Positions 52,091 to 60,343 of a stretch of DNA of 64,000 nt are shown one piece after another (positions within the stretch are counted from its first letter, which is position 1; each line of letters begins with the position of its first letter). The stretch comes from Streptomyces sp. 1222.5. Lineage in GTDB: Bacteria > Actinomycetota > Actinomycetes > Streptomycetales > Streptomycetaceae. The stretch covers positions 3,658,001 through 3,722,000 of the forward strand of contig NZ_FNSZ01000001.1 in assembly GCF_900105245.1 (NCBI RefSeq), in the 5' to 3' direction. A model generated the notes under the pieces. It saw only the letters and a list, made by a program, of their open reading frames with translations. It was not told the DNA's origin and did no database searches. The position numbers were made by a program, and so were the translations under genes.

Positions 52091-52870
52091 ATGACATCCA
52101 AGGCCTATCTCTCCGACCTGTTCGCGCTGGACGGCCGTGTCGCCGTGGTCACCGGAGGGAGTTCCGGCATCGGCCGGGCCATCGCCGGGGCGCTGGCGCG
52201 GGCCGGGGCGAGCGTGGTGGTCGTGGCCCGGACCGAGGCACAGCTCGAGGAGACGGTCGAGGAGTTGACGGCCGACAGGTGCCGGGCCGCCCGGGTCGCC
52301 GCGGATCTGTCCGGCCGTGCGGGCGTGCGCGCGGCGGCCGAGGAGGCGGCCGCGGTGTTCGGGGAGCCCGACATCCTCGTCAACTGCGCCGGGGTCAACC
52401 TCCGGCCACCGATGGGAGAACTGGGCGAGGAGGTGTGGGACACCACCATGGCGCTGAACCTCGACGCGCCGTTCCTGCTGGGTCAGCGGTTCGGGCCGGG
52501 CATGGCCGAGCGCGGGTTCGGCCGGATCATCCACATCACCTCCCAGCAGGCCCACCGGGCGTTCGTGCAGAGCGGCGCCTACGGCGTCTCGAAGGGGGCG
52601 CTGGAGTCGCTGGCCCGCTCGCAGGCCGAGGCGTGGTCGCGGTACGGCGTCACCTGCAACACCCTGGTGCCGGGCTTCGTGATGACGCCTCTGAACACCC
52701 GGCTGTCGTCCGATCCCGAGCGGGTGGCGGCGCTGGCCGCGCGGACGATGGTGGGCCGCAACGGGCTCGCGGAGGACTTCGCGGGCGCGGCGGTGTTCCT
52801 CGCGAGTGCCGCGTCGGCGTACGTCACCGGCCAGTCGCTCTTCGTCGACGGCGGTTTCTCGGTGCACTGA
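52091..52870 (+). CDS. short-chain dehydrogenase/reductase (classical)
   Basis: NAD(P)-dependent oxidoreductase of 259 residues. The cofactor site is VVTGGSSGIGRAIA, the structural motif NCAG, the catalytic residues are in SGAYGVSKGALESLARSQ, and the end is TGQSLFVDGGFSVH, typical of FabG/gluconate dehydrogenase types. ATG 52091 follows a TACGCT box by six bases, so the message is probably leaderless. Divergent from acpS. Substrate unknown. Its last 22 bases are repeated downstream. Confidence 0.88.
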   Translation: MTSKAYLSDLFALDGRVAVVTGGSSGIGRAIAGALARAGASVVVVARTEAQLEETVEELTADRCRAARVAADLSGRAGVRAAAEEAAAVFGEPDILVNCAGVNLRPPMGELGEEVWDTTMALNLDAPFLLGQRFGPGMAERGFGRIIHITSQQAHRAFVQSGAYGVSKGALESLARSQAEAWSRYGVTCNTLVPGFVMTPLNTRLSSDPERVAALAARTMVGRNGLAEDFAGAAVFLASAASAYVTGQSLFVDGGFSVH

Positions 52871-52930
52871 CGGCGGTCGCGCGGTGCTGACGGCCGTTCC
52901 GCGGTGCTGACGGCGGTTTCCCGGCGCACC
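52849..52930 (+). repeat. four degenerate ~20-bp tandem copies of the SDR gene 3' end
   Basis: The last 22 bases of the gene (cggcggtttctcggtgcactga) are followed by cggcggtcgcgcggtgctga, cggccgttccgcggtgctga and cggcggtttcccggcgcacc. Units two and three again end in TGA. It looks like slippage or local duplication across a stop codon. Confidence 0.75.
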
Positions 52931-52941
52931 GGGGGAGAGGA

Positions 52942-52996
52942 CGCGGGGACCGCCGCACCCCCGTTTCCGGGGGGCGGGACGACGGCGGTCCCCGCG
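52942..52996. terminator. large stem-loop after the SDR gene
   Basis: Fourteen-base arms CGCGGGGACCGCCG and CGGCGGTCCCCGCG are perfectly complementary. The 27-base interior can itself pair CCCCC with GGGGG. The rest of the gap to 53287 holds nothing I can assign. Confidence 0.75.
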
Positions 52997-53287
52997 AAGG
53001 ACGCGTGCCGGGTCAGGGCCGGGCTTGCGCGTCCGTGGCGTCCATGGAGGTCCGGGAGCCGCTCCGGAGGTCCTTGGCGCCGTTCGCCGCCGGCCCGGGC
53101 GGGGAGCCTCCCCCGTTGCTGAAGCCTGGGAGGTACCCCGTCGCCCTGCCGACACCCACCAATCTGCCGGACCCGTGTTAAGCGGGTGCTGCGCGCACAT
53201 GACGCCCTCGTACCGTTTCCGATACGGCCCGATCGGCCGAGGTCACCACGAGTCTGCCGTGGTCACGGGCAGTTCACCGCGCGTTCG

Positions 53288-54679
53288 CTACTTGTTGCCG
53301 CCCTTGGCCAGGAAGGCCAGCAGGTCCTGCCGGCTGACCACACCGGTCGGCTTGCCCTCGACCAGGACGATGGCCGCGTCGGCCCCGCCGAGCACCGACA
53401 TCAGGTCGCCGACCGGCTCGCCGGAGCCGACCTGGGGCAGGGGGGCGGACATGTGCTTCTCCAGCGGGTCCTCCAGGGACGCGCGCTTGCTGAACAGGGC
53501 GTCCAGCAGCTCCCGTTCCACGACCGAGCCGACGACCTCGGCGGCCATCACGTCGGGGTGGCCGGCGCCCGGCTTGACGACGGGCATCTGCGAGACGCCG
53601 TACTCGCGCAGCACCTCGATGGCCTGGCCGACGGTCTCCTCGGGGTGCATGTGCACCAGGGAGGGGATGGCGCCGGCCACCTTGTCGTTCAGGACGTCGG
53701 CGACGCGGGCGCTCGGGCCCTCGTCCTCCAGGAAGCCGTAGTCGGCCATCCACTCGTCGTTGAAGATCTTGCTGAGGTAGCCGCGGCCGCTGTCCGGCAG
53801 CAGGACGACCACGACGTCGTCCGGGCCGAGCCGCTCGGCGACCTCCAGCGCGGCCACGACGGCCATGCCGCAGGAGCCGCCCACCAGCAGGCCCTCCTCC
53901 TTGGCCAGCCGGCGGGTCATCTGGAAGGAGTCCTTGTCGGAGACGGCGACGATCTCGTCCGCGACGGTGCGGTCGTAGGCGGTCGGCCAGAAGTCCTCAC
54001 CGACGCCCTCGACCAGGTACGGCCGCCCGGACCCGCCGGAGTACACCGAGCCCTCGGGGTCGGCGCCGATGACCTTGACCTTCCCCTGGCTGGCCTCCTT
54101 GAGGTAGTTGCCGGTGCCGGAGATGGTGCCGCCGGTGCCCACGCCCGCGACGAAGTGGGTGATCTTCCCCTCGGTCTGCTCCCACAGCTCGGGGCCGGTC
54201 GAGTGATAGTGCGAGAGCGGGTTGTTGGGGTTGGAGTACTGGTCCGGCTTCCAGGCGCCGGGGGTCTCCCGCACGAGCCGGTCGGAGACGTTGTAGTACG
54301 AGTCGGGGTGCTCGGGGTCCACGGCGGTCGGGCAGACGACGACCTCGGCGCCGTACGCGCGCAGCACGTTGATCTTGTCGGTGCTCACCTTGTCGGGGCA
54401 CACGAAGATGCACTTGTAGCCCTTCTGCTGGGCCACGATGGCAAGACCCACACCGGTGTTCCCACTGGTCGGCTCGACGATGGTGCCGCCCGGCTTCAGC
54501 TCCCCGCTCTGCTCGGCGGCCTCGATCATGCGCAGGGCGATGCGGTCCTTCACGGAGCCGCCCGGGTTGAAGTATTCGACCTTGGCCAGGACGGTGGCCT
54601 GGATGCCCTGGGTCACGTTGTTGAGCCGCACCAGCGGGGTGTTGCCGACGAGGCTGATCATCGAGTCGTGAAAATGCAC
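53288..54679 (-). CDS. cbs: cystathionine beta-synthase
   Basis: PLP enzyme condensing serine and homocysteine to cystathionine (reverse transsulfuration), 463 residues. The PLP lysine is K44 in FNPGGSVKDR. EPTSGNTGVGLA binds substrate and GVGTGGTISGTG binds phosphate. Two C-terminal CBS domains (about residues 340-460) contain VLREYGVSQMPVV and GVVSRQDLLAFL. The GTG start at 54679 has GGAG upstream. Divergent from a GDSL hydrolase gene. Confidence 0.94.
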   Translation of the reverse strand: MHFHDSMISLVGNTPLVRLNNVTQGIQATVLAKVEYFNPGGSVKDRIALRMIEAAEQSGELKPGGTIVEPTSGNTGVGLAIVAQQKGYKCIFVCPDKVSTDKINVLRAYGAEVVVCPTAVDPEHPDSYYNVSDRLVRETPGAWKPDQYSNPNNPLSHYHSTGPELWEQTEGKITHFVAGVGTGGTISGTGNYLKEASQGKVKVIGADPEGSVYSGGSGRPYLVEGVGEDFWPTAYDRTVADEIVAVSDKDSFQMTRRLAKEEGLLVGGSCGMAVVAALEVAERLGPDDVVVVLLPDSGRGYLSKIFNDEWMADYGFLEDEGPSARVADVLNDKVAGAIPSLVHMHPEETVGQAIEVLREYGVSQMPVVKPGAGHPDVMAAEVVGSVVERELLDALFSKRASLEDPLEKHMSAPLPQVGSGEPVGDLMSVLGGADAAIVLVEGKPTGVVSRQDLLAFLAKGGNK

Positions 54680-54842
54680 CGTTGTCTCCGGTTGCTTGCA
54701 CAAAAACTGTGGTCGTAGTTGGTATCGCCAGCCTAAGGCCCTCGGGTGACACCTGGCGGGCGTTCACTCCCCGTCGAGATTGGCGCACGGTCTGTACGGG
54801 GCAAGGAGTGGATGTACGGCTACGAGGAGGTGGCGGCGACGC

Positions 54843-55859
54843 ATGACGAGCATGTCGAGGGCGAGAGTGGCCCGGCGCATCGCGGCCGGAGCGGCGTACG
54901 GCGGTGGCGGGGCGGGGCTGGTCGGCGCTGCCGCCGTCGGTCTGCTGCTGGCCGAGGTGCAGATGGCCCGGCGCCGCGTCGGCAACGGCAGCAGCGGGCG
55001 GGTGCCGATGGCCGACGGCGTGTACGGGCACGCGTACGACGTGCCCGGTGAACAGGCGCTCCAACTGACCATTCTCGGCGACTCCACGGCCGCGGGGCAG
55101 GGCGTGCACCGGTCGGGCCAGACACCGGGGGCGCTGCTGGCGTCGGGGCTCGCCGCGGTCGCGGAACGGCCGGTCGAGCTGCGCAACGTCGCCCAGCCCG
55201 GGGCCCAGTCCGACGACCTGGACCGGCAGGTGGCGCTGGTGCTGTCCTCGCCCGCCCCGGTCCCGGACGTCTGCGTGATCATGATCGGCGCGAACGACGT
55301 GACGCACCGGATGCCGCCGACGCGGTCGGTACGGCACCTGTCGACGGCGGTACGGCGGCTGCGCACGGCCGGCGCGGAGGTGGTGGTCGGCACGTGTCCC
55401 GACCTCGGGACCATCGAGCCGGTGCAGCAGCCGCTGCGCTGGCTGGCCCGGCGGGCGTCCCGGCAGCTCGCGGCGGCGCAGACGATCGGCGTGGTCGAGC
55501 AGGGCGGGCGCACGGTGTCGCTGGGCGACCTGCTGGGTCCGGAGTTCGAGGCGAATCCGCGAGAGCTGTTCGGACCGGACAACTACCACCCTTCGGCGGA
55601 GGGGTACGCGACCGCCGCGATGGCCGTGCTGCCGACGGTGTGCGCGGCGCTCGGCCTGTGGCCGGAGGAGGAGCGGCCGGACGTGTCCCGCCGCGAGGGC
55701 TTCCTCCCGGTGGCCCGCGCGGCCGCGGAGGCCGCGTCCGAGGCCGGCACCGAGGTGACGGCCGCCATGCCGACGGGCCCCCGGGGCCCCTGGGCCCTCC
55801 TCAAGCGACGCCGCCGCCGCCGCGTGCACGAGGCCGAACCGGCCCGCCCCACGGCCTGA
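54843..55859 (+). CDS. SGNH/GDSL-family hydrolase, N-terminal membrane segment
   Basis: Esterase or lipase of 338 residues. A basic start and one hydrophobic stretch (YGGGGAGLVGAAAVGLLLAEV) suggest membrane anchoring. Block I is ILGDSTAAGQG with the catalytic Ser, block III MIGANDVTH, block V DNYHPSAEGYATAA with Asp and His. The C-terminus has about 80 extra residues ending in an RRRRRR-rich tail. ATG 54843 is used; ATG 54852 is an alternative. Substrate unknown. In the SGNH family such proteins often deacylate surface lipids or glycans. Confidence 0.87.
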   Translation: MTSMSRARVARRIAAGAAYGGGGAGLVGAAAVGLLLAEVQMARRRVGNGSSGRVPMADGVYGHAYDVPGEQALQLTILGDSTAAGQGVHRSGQTPGALLASGLAAVAERPVELRNVAQPGAQSDDLDRQVALVLSSPAPVPDVCVIMIGANDVTHRMPPTRSVRHLSTAVRRLRTAGAEVVVGTCPDLGTIEPVQQPLRWLARRASRQLAAAQTIGVVEQGGRTVSLGDLLGPEFEANPRELFGPDNYHPSAEGYATAAMAVLPTVCAALGLWPEEERPDVSRREGFLPVARAAAEAASEAGTEVTAAMPTGPRGPWALLKRRRRRRVHEAEPARPTA

Positions 55860-56282
55860 CCGGCGGGCCGGCGACCGGCCGCCCGGTGACACCGTGATCG
55901 GCGGGACCCGCCTGTCCCGGCCGACCGGCCCGCCCGTACCGTCGCCGTCACCTGACGGGCGCGGCTCCGGGCCCCCCGGGCGCCCGCCCCGACGCCGAGT
56001 CGACCGCGCCGGGCCCGGCGGCCCGAGGCCGGGTGGGTGTGCGTCGGCGCCCCCGGCGGGGTGAGGTGGGGGCGGGCATCCCCGTGGGCATAGGGAGAGC
56101 ACGGGGCCTGTGTCGTGCGAGGCCCGTTCGATCCCGCGCCCGTTCGGCCTCGGGGCGAGCGGGTAGGCAAGCAAGCGCTTAGTAATGTGAGGTCAGTGTC
56201 ACACCGCGACACCGATGACCTGTCAGGTACGGCCGGGTAACTTCCCAGACGGCCCTGCCCAATTCCGTCCACTGGAGCCGTG
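55860..56282. promoter_or_regulatory. 423-bp gap upstream of the thiolase gene with two dyads
   Basis: The first 30 bases can fold into a G+C hairpin (terminator of the GDSL gene). Near the thiolase start, AAGCGCTT (56173-56180) sits in GCAAGCAAGCGCTTAGTAA, a form like TetR-type operators of fatty-acid breakdown genes. Then GGTCA-GTGTC (56191-56200) pairs with GACAC-CGA-TGACC (56208-56220). Either could control the thiolase. No promoter hexamers stand out. Confidence 0.45.
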
Positions 56283-57503
56283 ATGCCCGAAGCCGTCATC
56301 GTCTCGACCGCCCGCTCCCCCATCGGCCGCGCTTTCAAGGGCTCCCTGAAGGACCTGCGCCCGGACGACCTCACCGCCACGATCATCCAGGCGGCGCTCG
56401 CCAAGGTCCCGGAGCTCGACCCGCGGGACATCGACGACCTGATGCTCGGCTGCGGCCTGCCCGGCGGCGAGCAGGGCAACAACCTCGGCCGTATCGTCGC
56501 CGTGCAGATGGGGATGGACCACCTCCCGGGCTGCACCGTCACCCGGTACTGCTCCTCGTCCCTGCAGACCAGCCGCATGGCCCTGCACGCCATCAAGGCC
56601 GGCGAGGGCGACGTCTTCATCTCGGCCGGTGTCGAGATGGTCTCCCGGTTCGTCAAGGGCAACTCCGACAGCCTGCCCGACACGCACAACCCCTTCTTCG
56701 CCGAGGCGGAGGCCCGCACCGCCGCCGTCGCGGAGCAGGAGGGCACCACCTGGCACGACCCGCGCGAGGACGGCCTCGTCCCCGACGCCTACATCGCGAT
56801 GGGCCAGACCGCCGAGAACCTGGCCCGTTCCAAGGGCGTCACCCGCCAGGACATGGACGAGTTCGGCGTCCGCTCGCAGAACCTCGCCGAGGAAGCCATC
56901 AAGAACGGCTTCTGGGAGCGGGAGATCACCCCGGTCACCACCCCCGACGGCACGGTCGTCGCCAAGGACGACGGCCCGCGCGCCGGCGTCAACCTGGAGG
57001 GCGTCCAGGGCCTGAAGCCGGTCTTCCGCCCCGACGGCCTGGTCACCGCCGCCAACTGCTGCCCGCTCAACGACGGCGCCGCCGCGCTCGTCATCATGTC
57101 CGACACCAAGGCCCGCGAGCTCGGCCTGACCCCGCTCGCCCGCATCGTGTCCACCGGCGTCTCGGGCCTGTCCCCCGAGATCATGGGCCTCGGCCCCGTC
57201 GAGGCGTCCCAGCAGGCCCTGCGCCGGGCCGGCCTGACCATCGACGACATCGACCTGGTCGAGATCAACGAGGCGTTCGCCGCCCAGGTGATCCCCTCCT
57301 ACCGGGACCTCGGCATCGACCTCGACAAGCTGAACGTCAACGGCGGCGCCATCGCCGTCGGCCACCCCTTCGGCATGACGGGCGCGCGGATCACCGGCAC
57401 GCTCATCAACTCGCTCCAGTGGCACGACAAGCAGTTCGGCCTGGAGACCATGTGCGTCGGCGGCGGCCAGGGCATGGCGATGGTCATCGAGCGCCTGAGC
57501 TGA
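56283..57503 (+). CDS. acetyl-CoA C-acetyltransferase (thiolase)
   Basis: Thiolase of 406 residues, cleaving or forming acetoacetyl-CoA-type esters. The nucleophile is C90 in TRYCSSSLQT, the His is in GHPFGMTGAR, and the second Cys in MCVGGGQGMA. INEAFAAQV and a SPEIMGLGPV segment are also typical. ATG 56283 has GGAG upstream; a GTG directly before it is also in frame. Alone in its transcript, so it may belong to fatty-acid degradation or supply acetoacetyl-CoA. Confidence 0.93.
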   Translation: MPEAVIVSTARSPIGRAFKGSLKDLRPDDLTATIIQAALAKVPELDPRDIDDLMLGCGLPGGEQGNNLGRIVAVQMGMDHLPGCTVTRYCSSSLQTSRMALHAIKAGEGDVFISAGVEMVSRFVKGNSDSLPDTHNPFFAEAEARTAAVAEQEGTTWHDPREDGLVPDAYIAMGQTAENLARSKGVTRQDMDEFGVRSQNLAEEAIKNGFWEREITPVTTPDGTVVAKDDGPRAGVNLEGVQGLKPVFRPDGLVTAANCCPLNDGAAALVIMSDTKARELGLTPLARIVSTGVSGLSPEIMGLGPVEASQQALRRAGLTIDDIDLVEINEAFAAQVIPSYRDLGIDLDKLNVNGGAIAVGHPFGMTGARITGTLINSLQWHDKQFGLETMCVGGGQGMAMVIERLS

Positions 57504-57543
57504 CGCACCGTCCGTAGCCGACCGGACACCTTACGTCAGCCGG

Positions 57544-57580
57544 AGGCCCGGAATCCGTGGGACACCAGGGTTCCGGGCCT
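57544..57580. terminator. hairpin after the thiolase gene
   Basis: Arms AGGCCCGGAA and TTCCGGGCCT (10 bp) enclose a 17-base loop, followed by TTCC. Farther on in the gap, ACGTTACG occurs twice (57663 and 57694), 31 bp apart, upstream of the next gene. Confidence 0.65.
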
Positions 57581-57776
57581 TTCCGTGATCCAATCTCCCC
57601 CAGGATGTGACCTATCTCCCTCTCCGGGGATATCCGCGCAGGTCAGCGCCGTTCCACCGGAAACGTTACGAACGAAGTCCCGTCCTTTTCGTGACGTTAC
57701 GCACTGACAGCTGGTTAGTCCGCCCTTCAAGCTGATGTAGGAAGTCGGGGGTCGACTTTGAACCGGGAGTACGTCA

Positions 57777-58568
57777 GTGAGCGCCATGCCGATCGCTTTG
57801 CTGCTCACCACGGCCGCCACGGGCGCCGTGGGCGTCGCCGTCCTGCGCACCGTCCTGAAGCTGCGCCGCCAGATCTCGGAGCTGCACGCAGAGCTCGCGG
57901 GGAACGCCGAGAGCAACGCCGCGACCATGCGCGCGCTCCTGCCGAACGCGCGCAGCCACGCCGACGCCGACCGGATACGCGAAGCGGTGGCCGAGGCGCT
58001 GGCGGAGGAGCGGGAGCGTGAGCTGGCCGAGGCGCGCGCCTTCTGGGCGGCGCAGGAGGCCCGTGACGCCTCCGACGCGCCCTCCCTGCTCGGCCTGCCG
58101 GACACCGACCTGTTCATGCCCCGGCAGACCGACTTCGTGGGCCTGGAGCCGGTGGCCGAGCCCGCCACGGACGCCGACGAGTTCGCCGGGGAGTCCCCCG
58201 AGCTGGCCGCCGCCCGCCGCCGCCACCCCTCGCACCCGGACTTCGTGCCGGTGCAGTCCCCCGCCGTGACCGACCACGAGCGCACGGTGACCACACTGGA
58301 GCAGCTGGCCGACGGACGCGTCGAGCTGTCCGACGTCCGTCCGGGCCCGCTCGGCACCCTCGACGTGTACGTGTTCGCCGACGGCACCACCCTGTGCATG
58401 ACGCCGGGTCACCGGGAGACGGCGGAACGGCTCGCGGCGGCCCTGGACGCGGGCGAGATGCCGTACCTGCTCGGCGGCTCGGGGATCTCCGGCGCCTACA
58501 CGCTGACCTTCGCCTGCGGCGAGGACACCGTCTACGTGCTGGCCGACCGGGTCATCGCCTCCCTCTGA
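57777..58568 (+). CDS. conserved actinobacterial protein of unknown function, N-terminal helix
   Basis: Protein of 263 residues starting with GTG behind GGGAG. Residues 4-25 (MPIALLLTTAATGAVGVAVL) form a membrane helix. A long charged helix follows (LKLRRQISELHAELAGNAESN, then ADRIREAVAEALAEERERELAEARAF) and looks like a coiled coil. The C-terminal domain (RVELSDVRPGPLGTLDVYVFADGTTLCMTPGHRETAERLAAALD, GISGAYTLTFACGEDTVYVLADRVI) is a compact alpha/beta unit. No known domain was recognised. It probably links the membrane to a cytosolic function. Followed by a convergent small gene. Confidence 0.82.
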   Translation: MSAMPIALLLTTAATGAVGVAVLRTVLKLRRQISELHAELAGNAESNAATMRALLPNARSHADADRIREAVAEALAEERERELAEARAFWAAQEARDASDAPSLLGLPDTDLFMPRQTDFVGLEPVAEPATDADEFAGESPELAAARRRHPSHPDFVPVQSPAVTDHERTVTTLEQLADGRVELSDVRPGPLGTLDVYVFADGTTLCMTPGHRETAERLAAALDAGEMPYLLGGSGISGAYTLTFACGEDTVYVLADRVIASL

Positions 58569-58596
58569 GCCGGCCGGGGCAGCGCCCCGCCCCGGC

Positions 58597-58908
58597 TCAC
58601 ACGCCCGCGCGCTGCCGGGCCTCCTCGACACGGCGGACCGCCTCGGCGACCTCGTCGTCGCTCCGCAGCACCAGGGCCAAGTCGTGAGCGGCGACCAGGA
58701 TTTGGTCGGCCACCGCGAACATCCCGGCGTCCGGCATCTCGCGGGGCTCGGTCCCCGGCTCCTCCACCTGCTGCACCCAGCGGGAGAACTCCCGGGCCAG
58801 CGCCAGCGCCTCGGCCGCGGCGCTGCGTTGCAGCCGGCTCTGCGGCGCCGCCCGCAACCGGTCGGCGAAGTGATCCACTGCTTTGGTCAAGGGCGTCGTA
58901 TCAAGCAC
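58597..58908 (-). CDS. small helical protein of unknown function
   Basis: Protein of 103 residues, all helical by appearance: VDHFADRLRAAPQSRLQRSAAAEALALAREFSRWVQQVE, then FAVADQILVAAHDLALVLRSDDEVAEAVRRVEEARQRA. No signal or membrane segment. GTG 58908 lies six bases after a TACGCT box with no ribosome site, so translation is probably leaderless; there is no ATG alternative. Convergent with the preceding gene and divergent from the DUF4287 gene. Possibly a partner of its neighbour at 57.8 kb. Confidence 0.75.
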   Translation of the reverse strand: MLDTTPLTKAVDHFADRLRAAPQSRLQRSAAAEALALAREFSRWVQQVEEPGTEPREMPDAGMFAVADQILVAAHDLALVLRSDDEVAEAVRRVEEARQRAGV

Positions 58909-59007
58909 GGGCCGAGCGTAACGCGCCGCACTGTTGCCAATACGCGAACGCTCAGGCACGGTGACGTGAAGGACCGGCTTACATCCCCTTTGCGTTCGGA
59001 GGCGCCG

Positions 59008-59238
59008 ATGTCCCAAGTCTTCTCCGAGGAGACCCACCGCAATCTGCTCGCCCGCATTCCCCACTGCACCGGTCGTGAGATCTCCGACTGGCTGCGCACC
59101 GTCGAAGAAGGCCCGTCTCTGTTCCGCTTCGAGGAGAAGGTCAGCTGGCTCCGGCACGAGTACGACCTGGCGTACGGCCACGCGAAGGCCATCGTGCACG
59201 AGTACGACCTGAGGAGGGCAGCGCGCAAGCTGCTCTGA
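59008..59238 (+). CDS. DUF4287-like small protein
   Basis: Protein of 76 residues. It has MSQVFSEETHRNLLARIPHCTGREISDWLRTVEEGPSLFRFEEKV in short helices, then WLRHEYDLAYGHAKAIVHEYDLRRAARKLL. This is the form of DUF4287, in which HEYDLAYGHAKAI is conserved. ATG 59008 has GGAGG six bases upstream. Function unknown; related proteins often occur fused to DUF5655 domains. A strong terminator follows. Confidence 0.85.
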   Translation: MSQVFSEETHRNLLARIPHCTGREISDWLRTVEEGPSLFRFEEKVSWLRHEYDLAYGHAKAIVHEYDLRRAARKLL

Positions 59239-59244
59239 CAACGG

Positions 59245-59279
59245 CGAAGGGCCCCGGGCGTGTTGCCCGGGGCCCTTCG
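59245..59279. terminator. bidirectional terminator
   Basis: A perfect 15-bp stem, CGAAGGGCCCCGGGC with its complement around GTGTT, lies between the convergent DUF4287 and BI-1 family genes. Confidence 0.88.
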
Positions 59280-59296
59280 TACGACCGGCGTGACCG

Positions 59297-60157
59297 CTAG
59301 TCGTTGCTGCTGAAGATCGCGACCAGGCGCAGCATCTCCACGTAGATCCACACCAGGGTGAGGGTGAGGCCGAACGCGGCGAGCCAGGACTCGTTGCGCG
59401 GGGCGCCGTAGGCGATGCCGTCCTCGATCTGCTTGAAGTCGAGCGTCAGGAAGAACGCGCCGAGCAGGATCGCGAAGATGCCGACGAGCGCACCGAGCGG
59501 GCCGAAGCTGCGCAGTCCGCCGTCCTCGGCGACGCCGAAGGCGACCAGCAGCAGGTTGACCGCCATGACCACCAGGAAGGCCATCGCGATGGCGAGTCCG
59601 ATGCGGGCGTAGCGCGCGGTGACCCGGATCCAGCCGGCCTTGTAGACCAGCAGGGTCGCGCCGGAGACCGCCATGGTGCCGAGCACGGCCTGGAAGGGCG
59701 CGCCGCTCCACCGGCTGTTGAACATCTCGCTGATCACGCCGAGGAACACGCCCTCGAAGGCGGCGTAACCGAGGATCAGCGCGGGCGACGGCGTGCGCTT
59801 GAAGCTCTGGATCATGGCCAGCACGAAGGCGACGATCGCGGAGCCGACCGCCAGGCCGTAGCTGGTCGTGGAGACCGGCAGCAGCGCCCAGGCGAGGACG
59901 GCGCCGACGGCGACCGTGCCGAGCGTGATGGCGGAGCGGACGACGACGTCGTCCATGGTCATCCGGTCGGTGGTGACCGGGGCCTGCGGCGGCGCGCCGG
60001 CCGGGGCACCCTGCTGGGCGTAGGGGTTCTGCGCGTAGGGGTTCTGCGCGTAGGGGTTGCCCTGTGCGTACCCGGCCTGCGGTGCGGTGTTGAAGCCGGC
60101 GTAGCCGTTGTCGCGGCTGAACCCCCGTCGCGAGAAGACCGGGTTACTGCTCCTCAT
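59297..60157 (-). CDS. Bax inhibitor-1/YccA family membrane protein
   Basis: Integral membrane protein of 286 residues with about seven helices, related to BI-1 calcium-leak channels. The first 60 residues are soluble and Asn/Pro/Gln-rich, with a repeated NPYAQ motif. Helices include TLGTVAVGAVLAWALL, AVGSAIVAFVLAMI, ALILGYAAFEGVFLGVIS, IGLAIAMAFLVVMAVNLLLV and FAILLGAFFLTLDF. The family aspartates appear in LDFKQIEDGI. The function in bacteria is poorly known. Confidence 0.9.
   Translation of the reverse strand: MRSSNPVFSRRGFSRDNGYAGFNTAPQAGYAQGNPYAQNPYAQNPYAQQGAPAGAPPQAPVTTDRMTMDDVVVRSAITLGTVAVGAVLAWALLPVSTTSYGLAVGSAIVAFVLAMIQSFKRTPSPALILGYAAFEGVFLGVISEMFNSRWSGAPFQAVLGTMAVSGATLLVYKAGWIRVTARYARIGLAIAMAFLVVMAVNLLLVAFGVAEDGGLRSFGPLGALVGIFAILLGAFFLTLDFKQIEDGIAYGAPRNESWLAAFGLTLTLVWIYVEMLRLVAIFSSND
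60018..60060 (-). repeat. in-frame 15-bp tandem repeat encoding NPYAQ
   Basis: The unit gcgtaggggttctgc (plus strand) occurs almost three times in a row and gives NPYAQ-NPYAQ-NPYAQ in the N-terminus of the BI-1 family protein. Copy number may vary between strains without shifting the frame. Confidence 0.85.
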
Positions 60158-60343
60158 TTCACTCCTCCATGGCCACCCTGCGCGGCCTTGGCCTCAAGGG
60201 TAATGGATTGGCAAAGGATCGTCCGTAATACCTGGGGAGGATCTTTCCCTCGTCGTGCTCCGCAACACGCTACGCGTACCGGTGATTCCCGGCCATGGAG
60301 ATCCACGGGTCGTGACGAACCCGCAGCACTCCACCGGTTCGCC

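Noticed and set aside
49234..52890. 1218-residue open frame on the plus strand
   Set aside because: Antisense to alr, nnrD and acpS and overlapping the SDR gene in another frame. No motif, no ribosome site.
60018..60060. Possible CRISPR-like repeat
   Set aside because: Three adjoining 15-bp units without spacers inside a coding region, encoding NPYAQ. It is a simple coding tandem repeat.
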